Below are positions 1 to 8,631 of a DNA stretch of 64,000 nucleotides, one piece after another. Under the pieces are notes generated by a model. It worked only from the letters and a program-made list of their open reading frames with translations, was not told the origin of the DNA and searched no databases. Numbering within the stretch: position 1 is the first letter of the stretch; the number at the start of each line of letters is the position of its first letter. Position numbers and translations under genes: made by a program. The DNA is from Paenibacillus sp. FSL R7-0345. GTDB taxonomy: Bacteria; Bacillota; Bacilli; Paenibacillales; Paenibacillaceae. The DNA lies in the NCBI RefSeq assembly GCF_038595055.1, contig NZ_CP152002.1:1408501-1472500 (forward strand). Direction: 5' to 3'.

Positions 1-70
1 ACGTTAGCAACAGTACTGTAAACAAAAGAAGCGTGAATTTGCGGCTGATTGAATTTTTAAAACGTACCAT
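1..70 (-). CDS. Membrane protein, N-terminal fragment (runs off left edge)
   Basis: An ATG at 70 on the minus strand is preceded by a good ribosome-binding site (GAAGGAGAG, about 6 bases upstream). The 23 visible residues begin MVRFKNSISRKFTLLLFTVLL, a basic stretch followed by a hydrophobic helix. Such a start is typical of inner-membrane sensors such as histidine kinases or chemotaxis receptors, but the domain content lies outside the window, so no function is assigned. Confidence 0.55.
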   Translation of the reverse strand, partial: MVRFKNSISRKFTLLLFTVLLLT

Positions 71-406
71 TTCATTCTCTCCTTCGTGATTAGGATGCAT
101 CTATATCCCTCTGCAATGCCTTACAATCAAGCAGGCACAATATATTCCATAGGTATAGGTCATATATAAGGATATTGGACTCGAAATACGATTGATAACT
201 ATTCTATAGAATTAACCTCCGGTTGAATAGTGAAAAATGCAACAATCACGCAGAATTTTCTGAAAAATTTAATAATATTCGAATAAGTTATGTGATTTTC
301 AAAAATATACAGGGGAATTACTGAATTTGCCGGAAATAAAATTTCATGGCTTGTTAGCTTCTCTTGTGGTAGAGTAGTAATGTTTTGTTCCGGCATAACA
401 TCATAA
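71..406. other. Intergenic region, no gene seen
   Basis: AT-rich spacer between the divergent membrane protein and the transporter gene. It should hold both promoters and the 5' part of the transporter leader. A 74-codon minus-strand open frame at 199-423 has no ribosome-binding site and overlaps the riboswitch, so it is not called. Confidence 0.5.
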
Positions 407-446
407 CCGCGGTTCGTAACCATCCCGCGTAACCAAAACTAGGAGG
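407..446 (+). promoter_or_regulatory. preQ1-I riboswitch sequestering the ribosome-binding site
   Basis: A 5-bp stem CGCGG (408-412) / CCGCG (425-429) encloses a loop UUCGUAACCAUC, followed by the A-rich tail UAACCAAAACUAGGAGG. This is the layout of the class I preQ1 aptamer: short stem, loop with C residues, A-rich tail that docks into the stem, and loop-to-tail pairing. The tail runs straight into AGGAGG (441-446), so ligand binding would hide the ribosome-binding site and turn down translation. The downstream gene is a queuosine-precursor transporter, which fits. Confidence 0.8.
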
Positions 447-458
447 ATTTAAAGATAC

Positions 459-1181
459 ATGTTTAATTTGCTGTGGGGAATTGTGTTTGTCATTGTCAAT
501 TTTGCCTTTTTTCTGGTCTGCTACCGGCTGTTCGGTAAAAAGGGCCTGTATGCCTGGGTTGGAGTAGCAACGGTTATCGCCAACATCCAGGTGGCCAAAA
601 CCATCGAAATGCCGTTTGGCATTGTAATGACGCTCGGCAATACGATGTACGTCACGCTCTATATGACCAGCGACCTGCTGAATGAGAAATACGGCAGAGC
701 TGAAGCGCGTAATGCGGTCTGGTTCGGTTTCTTCACGCTGCTGATGACGACGGCGATTATGCAGATGGTGCTTGTGTTTGAGCCGCAGGAGACCGATATC
801 GCACAGTCTTCCCTGGAGACAATCTTTGGCATGATGCCGCGTCTGGCCCTGGGCAGTCTGACTGCTTACTTTATCAGCCAGTTCCTGGATGTACGCCTGT
901 ACTCCTGGATTCGTAAATATTACGGCAGCTCCCGTCAGCTGTGGATCCGCTCGAACGGCAGCACGATGGTCAGCTCCTTTGTAGATACGCTGATTTTCTG
1001 CACCATTGCGTTTGCCGGACTGTATGATCTGAAGGTGTGGACGGAGATTCTGCTGACCACCTACCTGTCCAAATTCCTGCTTACCGGTGCCGGTACACCT
1101 ATCCTGTACATTGCCCGTTCCTTCAGCTTTGCCGAAGAGACAGGGAGCCGCAAGGATACCGAAGCCCGGATTGATGTATAA
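459..1181 (+). CDS. yhhQ: Queuosine precursor transporter, VUT/YhhQ family
   Basis: A 240-residue integral membrane protein with about six hydrophobic segments. It carries the family signature around residues 72-79 (SDLLNEKYG) and the C-terminal pattern FVDTLIFCTIAF followed by a conserved Lys-Phe-Leu stretch. VUT/YhhQ proteins import queuine or preQ0/preQ1 for modification of the tRNA wobble base. The ATG at 459 lies 12 bases after AGGAGG, and that ribosome-binding site is the 3' end of a preQ1-I riboswitch, which gives independent support for the substrate class. The gene stands alone and ends at a strong terminator. Confidence 0.9.
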   Translation: MFNLLWGIVFVIVNFAFFLVCYRLFGKKGLYAWVGVATVIANIQVAKTIEMPFGIVMTLGNTMYVTLYMTSDLLNEKYGRAEARNAVWFGFFTLLMTTAIMQMVLVFEPQETDIAQSSLETIFGMMPRLALGSLTAYFISQFLDVRLYSWIRKYYGSSRQLWIRSNGSTMVSSFVDTLIFCTIAFAGLYDLKVWTEILLTTYLSKFLLTGAGTPILYIARSFSFAEETGSRKDTEARIDV

Positions 1182-1205
1182 AAGAATGCTTTAAACGCAT
1201 ATAAA

Positions 1206-1250
1206 TAAAAAAAGCAGCAAGCCCCCGGAAAAGGGCTTGCTGCTTTTTTT
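1206..1250. terminator. Bidirectional intrinsic terminator
   Basis: A 12-bp perfect stem AGCAGCAAGCCC (1213-1224) / GGGCTTGCTGCT (1233-1244) is followed by seven T and preceded by an A tract, so it can serve both the + strand transporter gene and the convergent peptidase gene. Confidence 0.9.
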
Positions 1251-1284
1251 GTATAGTAGCTGCAGTACAGCAGAATGGAGCTGT

Positions 1285-2379
1285 CTACAGCTGAATTACC
1301 GACAGTTCCTTAGGGTAGCTGGTAAGAGTAACTGGACCTTCGGCGGTAATAAACACGTCGTCCTCAATACGTACACCGCCGAGACCCGGTACATAAATGC
1401 CCGGCTCGACCGTAAACACATTGCCGTTCTCGATAACGTCTGTGTTCAGACCATGCAGCGAAGGGTATTCATGGGTGTCCATCCCCAGGCCGTGTCCGAC
1501 ACGGTGCATGAAGTATTCGCCGTAGCCGGCAGCCTCGATAACATCGCGTGCAGCCTTGTCCACCGAACCAAAGGTGGCTCCGGCTGTGGAGGCAGCGATC
1601 CCGGCCATATTGGCGGCCAGAACGGTGTTGTAGATCTCAACCAGCTTGCTGTCGATATCACCGACAGCAAAGGTGCGCGTTATATCGGAGGCGTAGCCTG
1701 CAGCATATACGCCCATATCGAACATCAGCAGATCGCCGGGCTGAATGATCCGGTCCCCTGGTACGCCATGCGGCAGGGCCGTATTGGGTCCGGAGAGGAC
1801 CATCGTATCAAAGGAGGGGCCGGAAGCGCCGACTTTTTTCATCAGGTATTCAAGCTCGGCAACCAGCTCGATTTCCGTTACTCCGCTCTTGATATGGCTC
1901 AGCCCGCGGCGGAGCACCTCCTCGATAAGCTCAGCGGCATGCTTCATCCGGCTGATCTCCTCCGGAGTCTTTCTGGCCCGCATGGCCCGCAGCAAAGGAC
2001 CGATATCGCTGAAGCTTCCGGCCGGAACAGCTGCGGATAACAGCTCGTAGCGGCTCACGGAGAAGTGTTCCTTTTCAATACCGAGTGTTCCTGGTGCTGT
2101 ACCTCCAAAACGGGATTGAAGCAGCTCATACGGATTATCCGTATCGCTGTGTGTCAGAATCGTCTTGACTGAGGAGGCCGCATGCGCCGCCTCACTGTCG
2201 AGCGCCGGAACAATCAGGACCGGCTCCACGCCGCGGATCAGCAGCAGGCCAAGAAACCGCTCATGCGGGTTCGAGGCAAAGCCGGTCAGATAATAGACAT
2301 GCTTGGGATCGGTGACGAGCAGTGCATCCAGCCCGCTTCCCGCCATTCCCTGCTCCAGGCTTTTCAGAGCGTCGTTCAT
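1285..2379 (-). CDS. M24B family Xaa-Pro aminopeptidase/dipeptidase
   Basis: A 364-residue cytosolic metallopeptidase. The N-terminal creatinase-like domain spans about residues 1-130 and the pita-bread catalytic domain about 135-360. All five metal ligands can be placed: D221 (MFDMG), D232 (SDITRTF), H296 (VGHGLGMDTHE), E325 (TVEPGIY) and E339 (RIEDD). The family removes an N-terminal residue before proline or splits Xaa-Pro dipeptides in peptide turnover, and the closest B. subtilis type is YqhT/PapA. In-frame ATG at 2379. The gene is about 50 bases downstream of the MBL hydrolase on the same strand, so the two may be cotranscribed. Confidence 0.9.
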   Translation of the reverse strand: MNDALKSLEQGMAGSGLDALLVTDPKHVYYLTGFASNPHERFLGLLLIRGVEPVLIVPALDSEAAHAASSVKTILTHSDTDNPYELLQSRFGGTAPGTLGIEKEHFSVSRYELLSAAVPAGSFSDIGPLLRAMRARKTPEEISRMKHAAELIEEVLRRGLSHIKSGVTEIELVAELEYLMKKVGASGPSFDTMVLSGPNTALPHGVPGDRIIQPGDLLMFDMGVYAAGYASDITRTFAVGDIDSKLVEIYNTVLAANMAGIAASTAGATFGSVDKAARDVIEAAGYGEYFMHRVGHGLGMDTHEYPSLHGLNTDVIENGNVFTVEPGIYVPGLGGVRIEDDVFITAEGPVTLTSYPKELSVIQL

Positions 2380-2427
2380 TTCAGGTATTCCCCTTTCGTA
2401 TAACCCTTCTAAACAACAATTCTCTAA

Positions 2428-3162
2428 TTATAGCAGAGATTCCGTCAATGTCCCGATAAGCGCCTGCGGACTGCCTTCATATACTCCGCCGTGATAGCAG
2501 AGGATGGTGCGGACCCGCAGGTCCTTCAGCTTCAGCAGGCTGCGCAGCGCCAGCGGCATATCCGGTGTGGCGACATCCCACGGTCCGGCCAGCTCGCCGT
2601 CCAGGACACGCAGCTCATCGGCAGCAAGCAGCAGCTCCTGTTCCCGCTGGTAGAGGCAGATATGTCCCGGTGTATGCCCGGGAGTGTGGATAATCTCAAG
2701 CCCGCCGCCCCAGGGCAGACGTTCAGCATCATGAAGCTCTTCGATTTCCGGCAGCTGCTTCAGCTGCTCCAGAAAGCGCTCGAACGATTCCCGGCGCTCC
2801 GGCGGCAGCTGGGCTATCCGTTCCGGGGTCATTTTGAGCATCGGCCGGCTGCCGCCTATAACCGGCAGATCACCCGGATGAGCAAAGATCCGGACACCGG
2901 GGAATTGACGGGCAAGTGCGGGAAGATTCCCGATATGGTCTGTATCCTGATGGGTTAGAATGATCCGTTTCAGACTGGCAGGAGCTTCGCCTGCTTCCTC
3001 AATGGCCTTAATCAGAGCCTCATACTGGTCAAACATGCCGGTGTCAATCAGCGTCAGCCCGTCCGCATCTTTAAGCAGTACAGGATGCACCTGGGATTCT
3101 CCCAGCGGGATAGTAAGCACAATAACATTTGGTCTGATCTGCATCGTTAGCTCCGGGAGCAT
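2428..3162 (-). CDS. MBL-fold metallo-hydrolase
   Basis: A metallo-beta-lactamase-fold protein of up to 244 residues. The zinc motif is present as H71-Q-D73-T-D75-H76, a HxHxDH variant in which the second His is Asp. Further metal-binding histidines follow in THTPGHTPGH, a glyoxalase II-like pattern near residues 158-167. The first ATG (3162) lies 12 bases after AGGAGG. A second in-frame ATG at 3144 (MQIRPN) has a GGAG at better spacing and may be the real start. The substrate is unknown; lactonase, thioesterase and glyoxalase II-type activities are all possible. Confidence 0.85.
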   Translation of the reverse strand: MLPELTMQIRPNVIVLTIPLGESQVHPVLLKDADGLTLIDTGMFDQYEALIKAIEEAGEAPASLKRIILTHQDTDHIGNLPALARQFPGVRIFAHPGDLPVIGGSRPMLKMTPERIAQLPPERRESFERFLEQLKQLPEIEELHDAERLPWGGGLEIIHTPGHTPGHICLYQREQELLLAADELRVLDGELAGPWDVATPDMPLALRSLLKLKDLRVRTILCYHGGVYEGSPQALIGTLTESLL

Positions 3163-3310
3163 GTCCCGGACTCACCTCCTGAAAGTTTGGGGCTATTCTT
3201 TTCTTACACCCCTGATATAATGTAACATTATCTTAGATCAACTGCCTGGTAAAGGCCAGGCCGGGACTGCAGTCGGCAGGGTCCTGCACAGGAGAGGGGA
3301 ATGAGCGGCT

Positions 3311-4168
3311 ATGCATAATAAAATTCTGCTTGTCACCGGAGGCAACTCCGGTATGGGACTGGCTACAACGATTGAAATGGCCCGCCGGGGAGCGAAGGTG
3401 ATTATGGCCTGCCGCAGCCGGATACGCGGCGAAGCCGCTCTGGCTGAAGCCCGGCGCCAGAGCGGTTCGGAAGATATTACGCTGATGCTGTGTGATCTGG
3501 CTTCCTTCCAGAGCATCCGCAGCTTTGCTGAGGAATTTCTGGCGGCCTATCCGGTGCTGGATGTGCTGATCAACAATGCAGGAGTCGTTACGATTAAGCG
3601 GGAGCTGACGGCAGACGGCTACGAGATGGATTTCGGTGTCAATCATCTGGGGCATTTTCTGCTGGCCAATCTGCTGCTCGGAGCGCTGAAGAAGGCGGAG
3701 CAGGGCCGGGTTGTCGTTGTAGCTTCCGGGGCTTACAAGATCGGCAAGCTCTATCTGGAAGACCATACGCTGTCGCGGGGTTTTAATCCTGCCAAGGCCT
3801 ATGCCCGCTCCAAGCTGGCCAACCTCCTGTTCACGCGTGAGCTGGCTGCCCGCCTGAAGGGGACTGCAGTAACGGTTAATGCGGTGCATCCGGGGGCAGT
3901 GGGCACCAGCATCGGGGTAAACCGGGATACCGGCTTCGGCCGCTCGGTGCTGAAGCTGCTGTCCTACTTCTTCCTGACGCCGGAGCAGGGTGCAGACACT
4001 GCCGTTTATCTGGCAACAGCTCCGGAGCTAGGCAATATAAGCGGGCAGTATTATTACCGCCGCCAAATCCAGGAGCTGTCGCCCAGGGCTGCAGATGCCA
4101 AGGAAGCAGCGCGTCTGTGGCAGTGGAGCCTTGAACAGACCGGACTGGACTTATATAGATTTTTATAA
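3311..4168 (+). CDS. Short-chain dehydrogenase/reductase, retinol-dehydrogenase-like
   Basis: A 285-residue NAD(P)-dependent oxidoreductase with a complete SDR signature: cofactor loop TGGNSGMG (residues 9-16), NNAG (88-91), catalytic S139, and Y164-xxx-K168 in YARSKLAN. The length and the SKLAN motif match the RDH/WW-oxidoreductase-like branch of classical SDRs. The Arg at 35-37 suggests a preference for NADPH (inference). An upstream ATG at 3301 is closed by a stop after five codons, so 3311 is the start. A GNAT gene follows after 18 bases and is probably in the same transcript. Confidence 0.9.
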   Translation: MHNKILLVTGGNSGMGLATTIEMARRGAKVIMACRSRIRGEAALAEARRQSGSEDITLMLCDLASFQSIRSFAEEFLAAYPVLDVLINNAGVVTIKRELTADGYEMDFGVNHLGHFLLANLLLGALKKAEQGRVVVVASGAYKIGKLYLEDHTLSRGFNPAKAYARSKLANLLFTRELAARLKGTAVTVNAVHPGAVGTSIGVNRDTGFGRSVLKLLSYFFLTPEQGADTAVYLATAPELGNISGQYYYRRQIQELSPRAADAKEAARLWQWSLEQTGLDLYRFL

Positions 4169-4186
4169 ATAGGGGGAAAGAACAGC

Positions 4187-4690
4187 ATGGCATGGAACAA
4201 TTACAGCATAGAAGATGCATCGCTGGAGGATTTAGGGGCAATTGTGGAGATTTATAATTCAACAATCGCGGGGCGGGTGGTTACTGCCGATCTGGAGCCT
4301 GTGAGTGTAGAGGACCGGCTGAAGTGGTTCCATGAGCATAACAGCCATCACCGTCCGCTGTGGGTGCTGAAGCAGGAGAATGAGATTGCTGCCTGGTTCA
4401 GCTTCCAGTCCTTCTACGGGCGTCCTGCATATAACGGGACCGCTGAGATCAGCGTGTATGTGAATGAAAAATTCCGCGGCAAAGGAGCCGGCAGCATTTT
4501 GCTGGCCAAGGCGCTGGAGGAATGTCCGCGTCTGGGTCTGCAGAATCTGGTTGGCTTTGTGTTTGGACATAATGAGCCAAGTCTTGCCCTGCTGCGCAAG
4601 TTCGGGTTCAAGGATTGGGGAGTGCTGCCGGGTGTTGCCGTATTGGACGGCATCCCGCGCGATCTGGTTATTATCGGACGCAAGCTGTAG
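4187..4690 (+). CDS. GNAT N-acetyltransferase, phosphinothricin acetyltransferase-like
   Basis: A 167-residue single-domain acetyltransferase. The acetyl-CoA loop is visible in [15 protein letters not shown] (R/Q-x-x-G-x-G/A type, around residues 92-104), followed by the [16 protein letters not shown] helix typical of the Pat/YncA branch, which acetylates amino groups of amino acids, methionine sulfone or phosphinothricin. AGGGGGAAAG precedes the ATG. The gene lies 18 bases after the SDR gene and is followed by a hairpin that may end the transcript. The exact substrate cannot be read from sequence. Confidence 0.88.
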   Translation: MAWNNYSIEDASLEDLGAIVEIYNSTIAGRVVTADLEPVSVEDRLKWFHEHNSHHRPLWVLKQENEIAAWFSFQSFYGRPAYNGTAEISVYVNEKFRGKGAGSILLAKALEECPRLGLQNLVGFVFGHNEPSLALLRKFGFKDWGVLPGVAVLDGIPRDLVIIGRKL

Positions 4691-4708
4691 CTTCCTGAGC
4701 TGTGCAGG

Positions 4709-4743
4709 AGCAGCCTGCTTCCCGGAGGAAGGCTGCTTCTATT
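4709..4743 (+). terminator. Probable intrinsic terminator
   Basis: Stem AGCAGCC (4709-4715) / GGCTGCT (4731-4737) with an inner CTTCC/GGAAG extension, followed by a weak T tract (TCTATT). It sits between the convergent GNAT and HxlR genes. Confidence 0.45.
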
Positions 4744-5068
4744 GCGGCGGACATTCCGAGGGATCAATCCAGGCGTCCGACCACTTTTCCAGATCACGCA
4801 TCACGGATTCCAGACCCTGTCCTTTATCGGTCAGGGAATATTGAATTCTGACAGGCGTTTCGGGAAAAACTTCACGCAGCACGATGCCTTCCTGTTCCAG
4901 CTCCTTCAGTCTTTCAGACAGAAGACGGCCGCTGACGGGCAGCGCGGCCTCGATGGTGCTGAAACGCTGCGGCCCCTGGAGAAGCTGATAAATGATTAAG
5001 CCCGTCCAGCGTCTGCCGATAATATCCATGCTTTTTTGCAGCTTTGGACACAGGTCTACGGATTTCAT
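4739..5068 (-). CDS. HxlR-family winged-helix transcriptional regulator
   Basis: A 109-residue DNA-binding protein that is almost entirely the HxlR domain: CPKLQKSMDIIGRRWTGLII, then the helix GPQRFSTIEAAL, the recognition helix SGRLLSERLKELEQEGIV, and a wing ending in YSLTDKG. A Cys near the N-terminus is conserved in redox- or electrophile-sensing members. A GTG is in frame nine bases upstream, but the ATG at 5068 has GAGGTGA at ideal spacing and was chosen. A TATAAT lies just upstream (minus strand, about 5089-5094). The regulated genes are not evident. Confidence 0.88.
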   Translation of the reverse strand: MKSVDLCPKLQKSMDIIGRRWTGLIIYQLLQGPQRFSTIEAALPVSGRLLSERLKELEQEGIVLREVFPETPVRIQYSLTDKGQGLESVMRDLEKWSDAWIDPSECPPQ

Positions 5069-5158
5069 AAGGCTCACCTCTTACCTTACATTATAAACGG
5101 AAAGACTGCCTGCTAAAACAAATTTGAAGTAAATACAGAAGCGGAAAGGACGATTACC

Positions 5159-5419
5159 ATGGCTAAAAAGAAGCAGAATACCAGCACGCCGCGCCCCGCT
5201 GCAGCGGATGCACCTGCTACACTCAAGGACTTGCTGAGCAGCGATGTGCTGAATAAGCTCAAGGCACAGTCGGATGCGCTGAAGGCTGAAGAACAGGATA
5301 AAAAGGAAGCTGTACGCAAAGCTGCAGAGGATCAGCGCAAGGCTGAGCAGAAGCGGCTGGAGAACGATTTTGCCCATCTTTTGGAGAACAGCAATCAGGA
5401 CTGGCACAAATTTAAATAA
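5159..5419 (+). CDS. yqkE: YqkE family protein (DUF3886-like)
   Basis: A short, highly charged 86-residue protein with a Lys-rich start, an Ala/Pro-rich linker, a long predicted helix of alternating Lys/Glu/Ala (about residues 38-70), and the ending FAHLLENSNQDWHKFK. The pattern and the C-terminal DW-x-KFK motif match the uncharacterised Bacillales family YqkE. A GAAAGGA ribosome-binding site precedes the ATG. The function is unknown, and the coiled-coil-like composition suggests a protein-protein or RNA-binding role (inference). Confidence 0.8.
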   Translation: MAKKKQNTSTPRPAAADAPATLKDLLSSDVLNKLKAQSDALKAEEQDKKEAVRKAAEDQRKAEQKRLENDFAHLLENSNQDWHKFK

Positions 5420-5439
5420 TTTTTTACCGGACTGGCGGG

Positions 5440-5469
5440 TTGACAATTTACACCAGCGCCGATTATATT
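5440..5469 (+). promoter_or_regulatory. Sigma-A type promoter for the rtcB leader
   Basis: TTGACA at 5440-5445 and TATATT at 5464-5469 with an 18-base spacer. It lies about 290 bases before rtcB, so the transcript would carry a long leader. Confidence 0.7.
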
Positions 5470-5504
5470 GGGTTTACTAAGAACAGAAGGGAGGCCGACG
5501 GGTC

Positions 5505-5597
5505 ATGACTGGAACAAATGTACAGACACTGCCGCTAAGCCAGATCACAACCGCATATGAACCATCTGATCCCAGCGCCTTCGTCCGGGAGACATGA
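5505..5597 (+). CDS. Small ORF in rtcB leader, possible leader peptide
   Basis: A 30-codon frame starts at ATG 5505 and is preceded by GGGAGG 11 bases upstream. It begins MTGTNVQTLPLSQ and ends at TGA 5595-5597. It lies 35 bases downstream of a good promoter and upstream of a terminator-like hairpin, the arrangement of an attenuation leader. No run of a single regulated amino-acid codon stands out. I do not recognise the peptide, and it may be non-coding leader RNA. Confidence 0.4.
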   Translation: MTGTNVQTLPLSQITTAYEPSDPSAFVRET

Positions 5598-5685
5598 TGC
5601 GCAGCTGTGCTCATCTGTCTCAATCAAATAAGGGTATGCATTGAGCCGGCGCAGCCCGGAGCCTCAAGCTATTCTGCCTTACCCG

Positions 5686-5724
5686 GAGCCGTATGATCAG
5701 AAACTGATCTGCGGCTCTTTTTGT
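5686..5724 (+). terminator. Attenuator-like terminator upstream of rtcB
   Basis: Stem GAGCCG (5686-5691) with inner GATCAG / CTGATC and closing CGGCTC (5712-5717), followed by TTTTTGTT. It ends about 33 bases before the rtcB start and after the rtcB promoter. A second copy of GAGCCG at 5643-5648 could pair with the same 3' arm and act as an antiterminator. Confidence 0.7.
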
Positions 5725-5757
5725 TGTATCTAAACCCGAGAGGAAATGAAAATATAA

Positions 5758-7206
5758 ATGAATAACATGAATCAGCAAGCGGGCTATGAGCCCCGCTATA
5801 AACATGAGGTGGCTCTTCCCGGCGGCGACCTCAAGGTATATGCCAGCGAGCAGCTGTTTGGCTCCCTGGATTATAAAGTGCTTGAAATGGCCAATAACAA
5901 TCTGCAGATTCCCGGTATTGAATATATGAGCTATACCCCCGATGTGCATGTCGGTGTCGGAACCTGCATCGGGACTACCGCTGTCTGGGACGCTGCCTCA
6001 GGCTATGTCTCGCCGTCCATCGTGGGCAGCGATATCGGCTGCGGCATGCGGGTGCATCTGACCAACCTGCACAAGGACGATCTGCGCGAGGTGAAGCTGC
6101 GCCGCAAGCTGGTGCGTGCGATTGAGAGATATCTGCCGATGGAGCAGCAGCAGCGCGGCCACTATGGTGACATCCGGCTGGAGAATATTGTCCGCAAAGG
6201 CCTGCAGGGCCTGCCGAACAAGTATATCCCCGACAGCTACACACCGAAGAAATCGAGCGCGCTGTCCCATGTGGAGATCAAGCGGCTCGGCTTTGACGAG
6301 GAGATTCTGAACGAGCTGCCTGATATGGCCTGGCACCGCGGTCACCGCCAGCTGGGCACACTTGGCGGCGGGAATCATTTTGTAGAGATTCAGTCGATTG
6401 AAATCGCTGAGGAGCAGCGGGCCGTGGCTGAAGCCTGGGGCCTCAAAGACGGGCAGATTGCCGTGATGATCCACTCCGGCTCACGGGCCTGGGGCGGGAT
6501 GGTGAACCAGTTCTGCACACCCGCCTTTGCCAAGGTTATGGGCCAGCTTGGGCTCGGCAGCGCCGATCCGCGGCTGATCTACGCTCCGCTTGCCCACCCG
6601 CAGGCCCGGCGGTACGTCAATCTGATGTACTCCGCGCTGAATTATGCGGTGGTGAACCGTCACCTGATCGCTTACGGTGTGCGCGAGGGCTTCCGCGACG
6701 TGTTCGGTACCAAATGTGAGCTGCGCACGCTATATGACCTGATGCACAACTACGCTTGGGAGGAAGAGACCTCCTCAGGCACCAAATTCGTGCACCGCAA
6801 AGGGGCTACCCGGGCGTTGCCGGCCGGCCATCCGGATAACCCGGACGTCTATGCCGCAACTGGCCATCCTGCGCTCATTCCTGGCTCTATGGGAACTGCG
6901 TCGTATATCATGGTCGGGCAAAGCGGCGGGGAAGAAAATTACTACTCCATCTGCCACGGGGCCGGCCGTATCCGTTCCCGTTCAGCCACGAAACGGCTGG
7001 TGTCGGTCCAGGAATTTTCCCGTTCGCTGAACGTCGGCAAGGAGGATGAGATTGTAGTAAATCAGCATTCCCTGGAATCTATCATTGACGAATCCCCTCA
7101 AGCCTATAAGAATGTAGATGAGATCATAGAAAGCGTTACGGGCGCCGGCCTGGCTGCTGTGGTAGCCAAATGCAAGCCGCTCGCAGCGATAAAGGGGACG
7201 AAATAG
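5758..7206 (+). CDS. rtcB: RtcB family RNA-splicing ligase
   Basis: A 482-residue GTP- and Mn2+-dependent RNA ligase, full family length. RtcB joins 2',3'-cyclic phosphate or 3'-phosphate ends to 5'-hydroxyl ends during RNA repair or tRNA splicing. The motifs are all present: [12 protein letters not shown], the metal-binding Cys in [28 protein letters not shown], and the guanylate-accepting His in [11 protein letters not shown] near residue 400. GAGAGGAAATG precedes the ATG. It is followed after one base by the AAA+ ATPase gene, so the two form an operon. No archease gene is nearby. The 5' leader contains a terminator, which suggests regulated expression. Confidence 0.93.
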   Translation: MNNMNQQAGYEPRYKHEVALPGGDLKVYASEQLFGSLDYKVLEMANNNLQIPGIEYMSYTPDVHVGVGTCIGTTAVWDAASGYVSPSIVGSDIGCGMRVHLTNLHKDDLREVKLRRKLVRAIERYLPMEQQQRGHYGDIRLENIVRKGLQGLPNKYIPDSYTPKKSSALSHVEIKRLGFDEEILNELPDMAWHRGHRQLGTLGGGNHFVEIQSIEIAEEQRAVAEAWGLKDGQIAVMIHSGSRAWGGMVNQFCTPAFAKVMGQLGLGSADPRLIYAPLAHPQARRYVNLMYSALNYAVVNRHLIAYGVREGFRDVFGTKCELRTLYDLMHNYAWEEETSSGTKFVHRKGATRALPAGHPDNPDVYAATGHPALIPGSMGTASYIMVGQSGGEENYYSICHGAGRIRSRSATKRLVSVQEFSRSLNVGKEDEIVVNQHSLESIIDESPQAYKNVDEIIESVTGAGLAAVVAKCKPLAAIKGTK

Positions 7207-7207
7207 G

Positions 7208-8494
7208 ATGAAGCAGGAGTATGAGAAGCAGGCTGTAGTTTTTCCTTATGATGCAGGTGCTGGCGGTCTGATAAAAGGCTATGACGTATATGCCCGGCTC
7301 GTTGACGGTATTCTTAAAGCCCTGTATACACGCTATGATGTCCGCTATGAGCTGTACGCCAGCGATGATCCGAACAGCGAATACTGGAAGCTGCTGCAGG
7401 AGGATGTACAGTCAGGCAACCCGGAGGTTGAGCATGTTGCGCGGATTTTTGACCGGCTGGAGGACAGAACCTTTGTTTACGACGATGACAAGGAGCAGCC
7501 GGAGTACAATATCCATTTGTCGATCCGCAATAATGTGCTGGCCTACCCTTCTATGGGTGTAGCGCTTGCCAGAGTGCCTGTATTCCAGGAAAACGGCATT
7601 AATTTTCAGGATTTTGTATTCGCCGCGTCGGATGCACAGCTGCAGGCTTTTCTCGGCAATGTGCGCAGACGGCAGCGGGAGCAGAACATTAACAAGGTGA
7701 CAGTGTTTACCGACCGCCGCAACGGGGTCTGCCGTGAGGATGAGCCGATTACCCGGGCCGCTTCCCGTGAGGAGGTCGTGCTGGATGCCGCCGTCAAGAA
7801 AGAAATTTACCGTTCGCTGGACCAGTTTTTTGATGCGGACCGCAGCTTTTATGTTAAATATGATATCCCGTACAAAAGAGGCATCCTGCTCTACGGCCAT
7901 CCCGGCAACGGCAAAACCACGCTTGTAAAGTCCATAGCCGGCAGCGTGCCCGGACCTGTAGTGTACTGGCAGATTACCGAGTACACCAGCAGCGAGTCAG
8001 TAAATGAGGTGTTTGAGGCTGCAGCCCGGCTTGCACCGATGGTGCTGGTCATTGAGGACATTGACTCGATGCCCCAGGAGGTCCGTTCGTTCTTCCTGAA
8101 TACACTGGACGGGGCAACCTCGAAGGAAGGGATTTTTCTGATCGGAACGACCAACTACCCGGACAAAATCGATCCCGGTCTCATGAACCGCGCCGGCCGC
8201 TTCGACCGGGCCTATGAGATCAAAATGCCGAATGAGGCGCTGCGGCTGGAGTTTCTGCGGCTGCGCGGCTTCTCCGCTTTTGCCGGTGAGGAAGGAGTCA
8301 GCCTGGCAGCCCGCCTGACCGGGGATTTCTCGCTCACCCAGCTTGGTGAGCTGTATGTCAGCGCCGCACTGGAGTGGCATGAGAAGGGCACGGCCGATGT
8401 CGAGCAGCTTGTCCGCGGCATGCGCGGCGAGCTGGATAAGGGCCGCAAGCGGGAGTGGCTGCGGGATGCCTCGTCCACGATCGGATTTTACTGA
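7208..8494 (+). CDS. AAA+ ATPase linked to RtcB
   Basis: A 428-residue protein. Residues 1 to about 190 form an N-terminal domain with no motif I recognise. A single AAA+ module follows, with Walker [10 protein letters not shown] (about 230-238), Walker B VLVIEDID (about 279-286), sensor-1 [10 protein letters not shown], and the Arg-finger region MNRAGRFDR. The module resembles BCS1/CDC48-type ATPases, which remodel protein or protein-RNA complexes. The start lies one base after the rtcB stop and uses an AAGGGGACG site inside the rtcB end, so the two are translationally linked. A role in assembling, recycling or directing RtcB is an inference from this linkage. Confidence 0.85.
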   Translation: MKQEYEKQAVVFPYDAGAGGLIKGYDVYARLVDGILKALYTRYDVRYELYASDDPNSEYWKLLQEDVQSGNPEVEHVARIFDRLEDRTFVYDDDKEQPEYNIHLSIRNNVLAYPSMGVALARVPVFQENGINFQDFVFAASDAQLQAFLGNVRRRQREQNINKVTVFTDRRNGVCREDEPITRAASREEVVLDAAVKKEIYRSLDQFFDADRSFYVKYDIPYKRGILLYGHPGNGKTTLVKSIAGSVPGPVVYWQITEYTSSESVNEVFEAAARLAPMVLVIEDIDSMPQEVRSFFLNTLDGATSKEGIFLIGTTNYPDKIDPGLMNRAGRFDRAYEIKMPNEALRLEFLRLRGFSAFAGEEGVSLAARLTGDFSLTQLGELYVSAALEWHEKGTADVEQLVRGMRGELDKGRKREWLRDASSTIGFY

Positions 8495-8513
8495 ACCTCT
8501 GCTGTATAGTTTG

Positions 8514-8560
8514 AGCCATGACGGCCGCTGATGCTTAGCGGCCGGCCATGGCTTTTTATT
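8514..8560 (+). terminator. Strong intrinsic terminator after the rtcB operon
   Basis: Stem AGCCATG-A-CGGCCGCT (8514-8529) / AGCGGCCG-GC-CATGGCT (8537-8553) followed by TTTTATT. Confidence 0.88.
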
Positions 8561-8631
8561 ATGGAATATTAGTTTGGGGAAATCTGTAACTTTTGAGATG
8601 CTGAAACGTGGTTAGTGTGAGGGGGGAGGGA

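Noticed and set aside
199-423. 74-codon minus-strand open frame
   Set aside because: No ribosome-binding site, and it overlaps the preQ1 riboswitch on the other strand.
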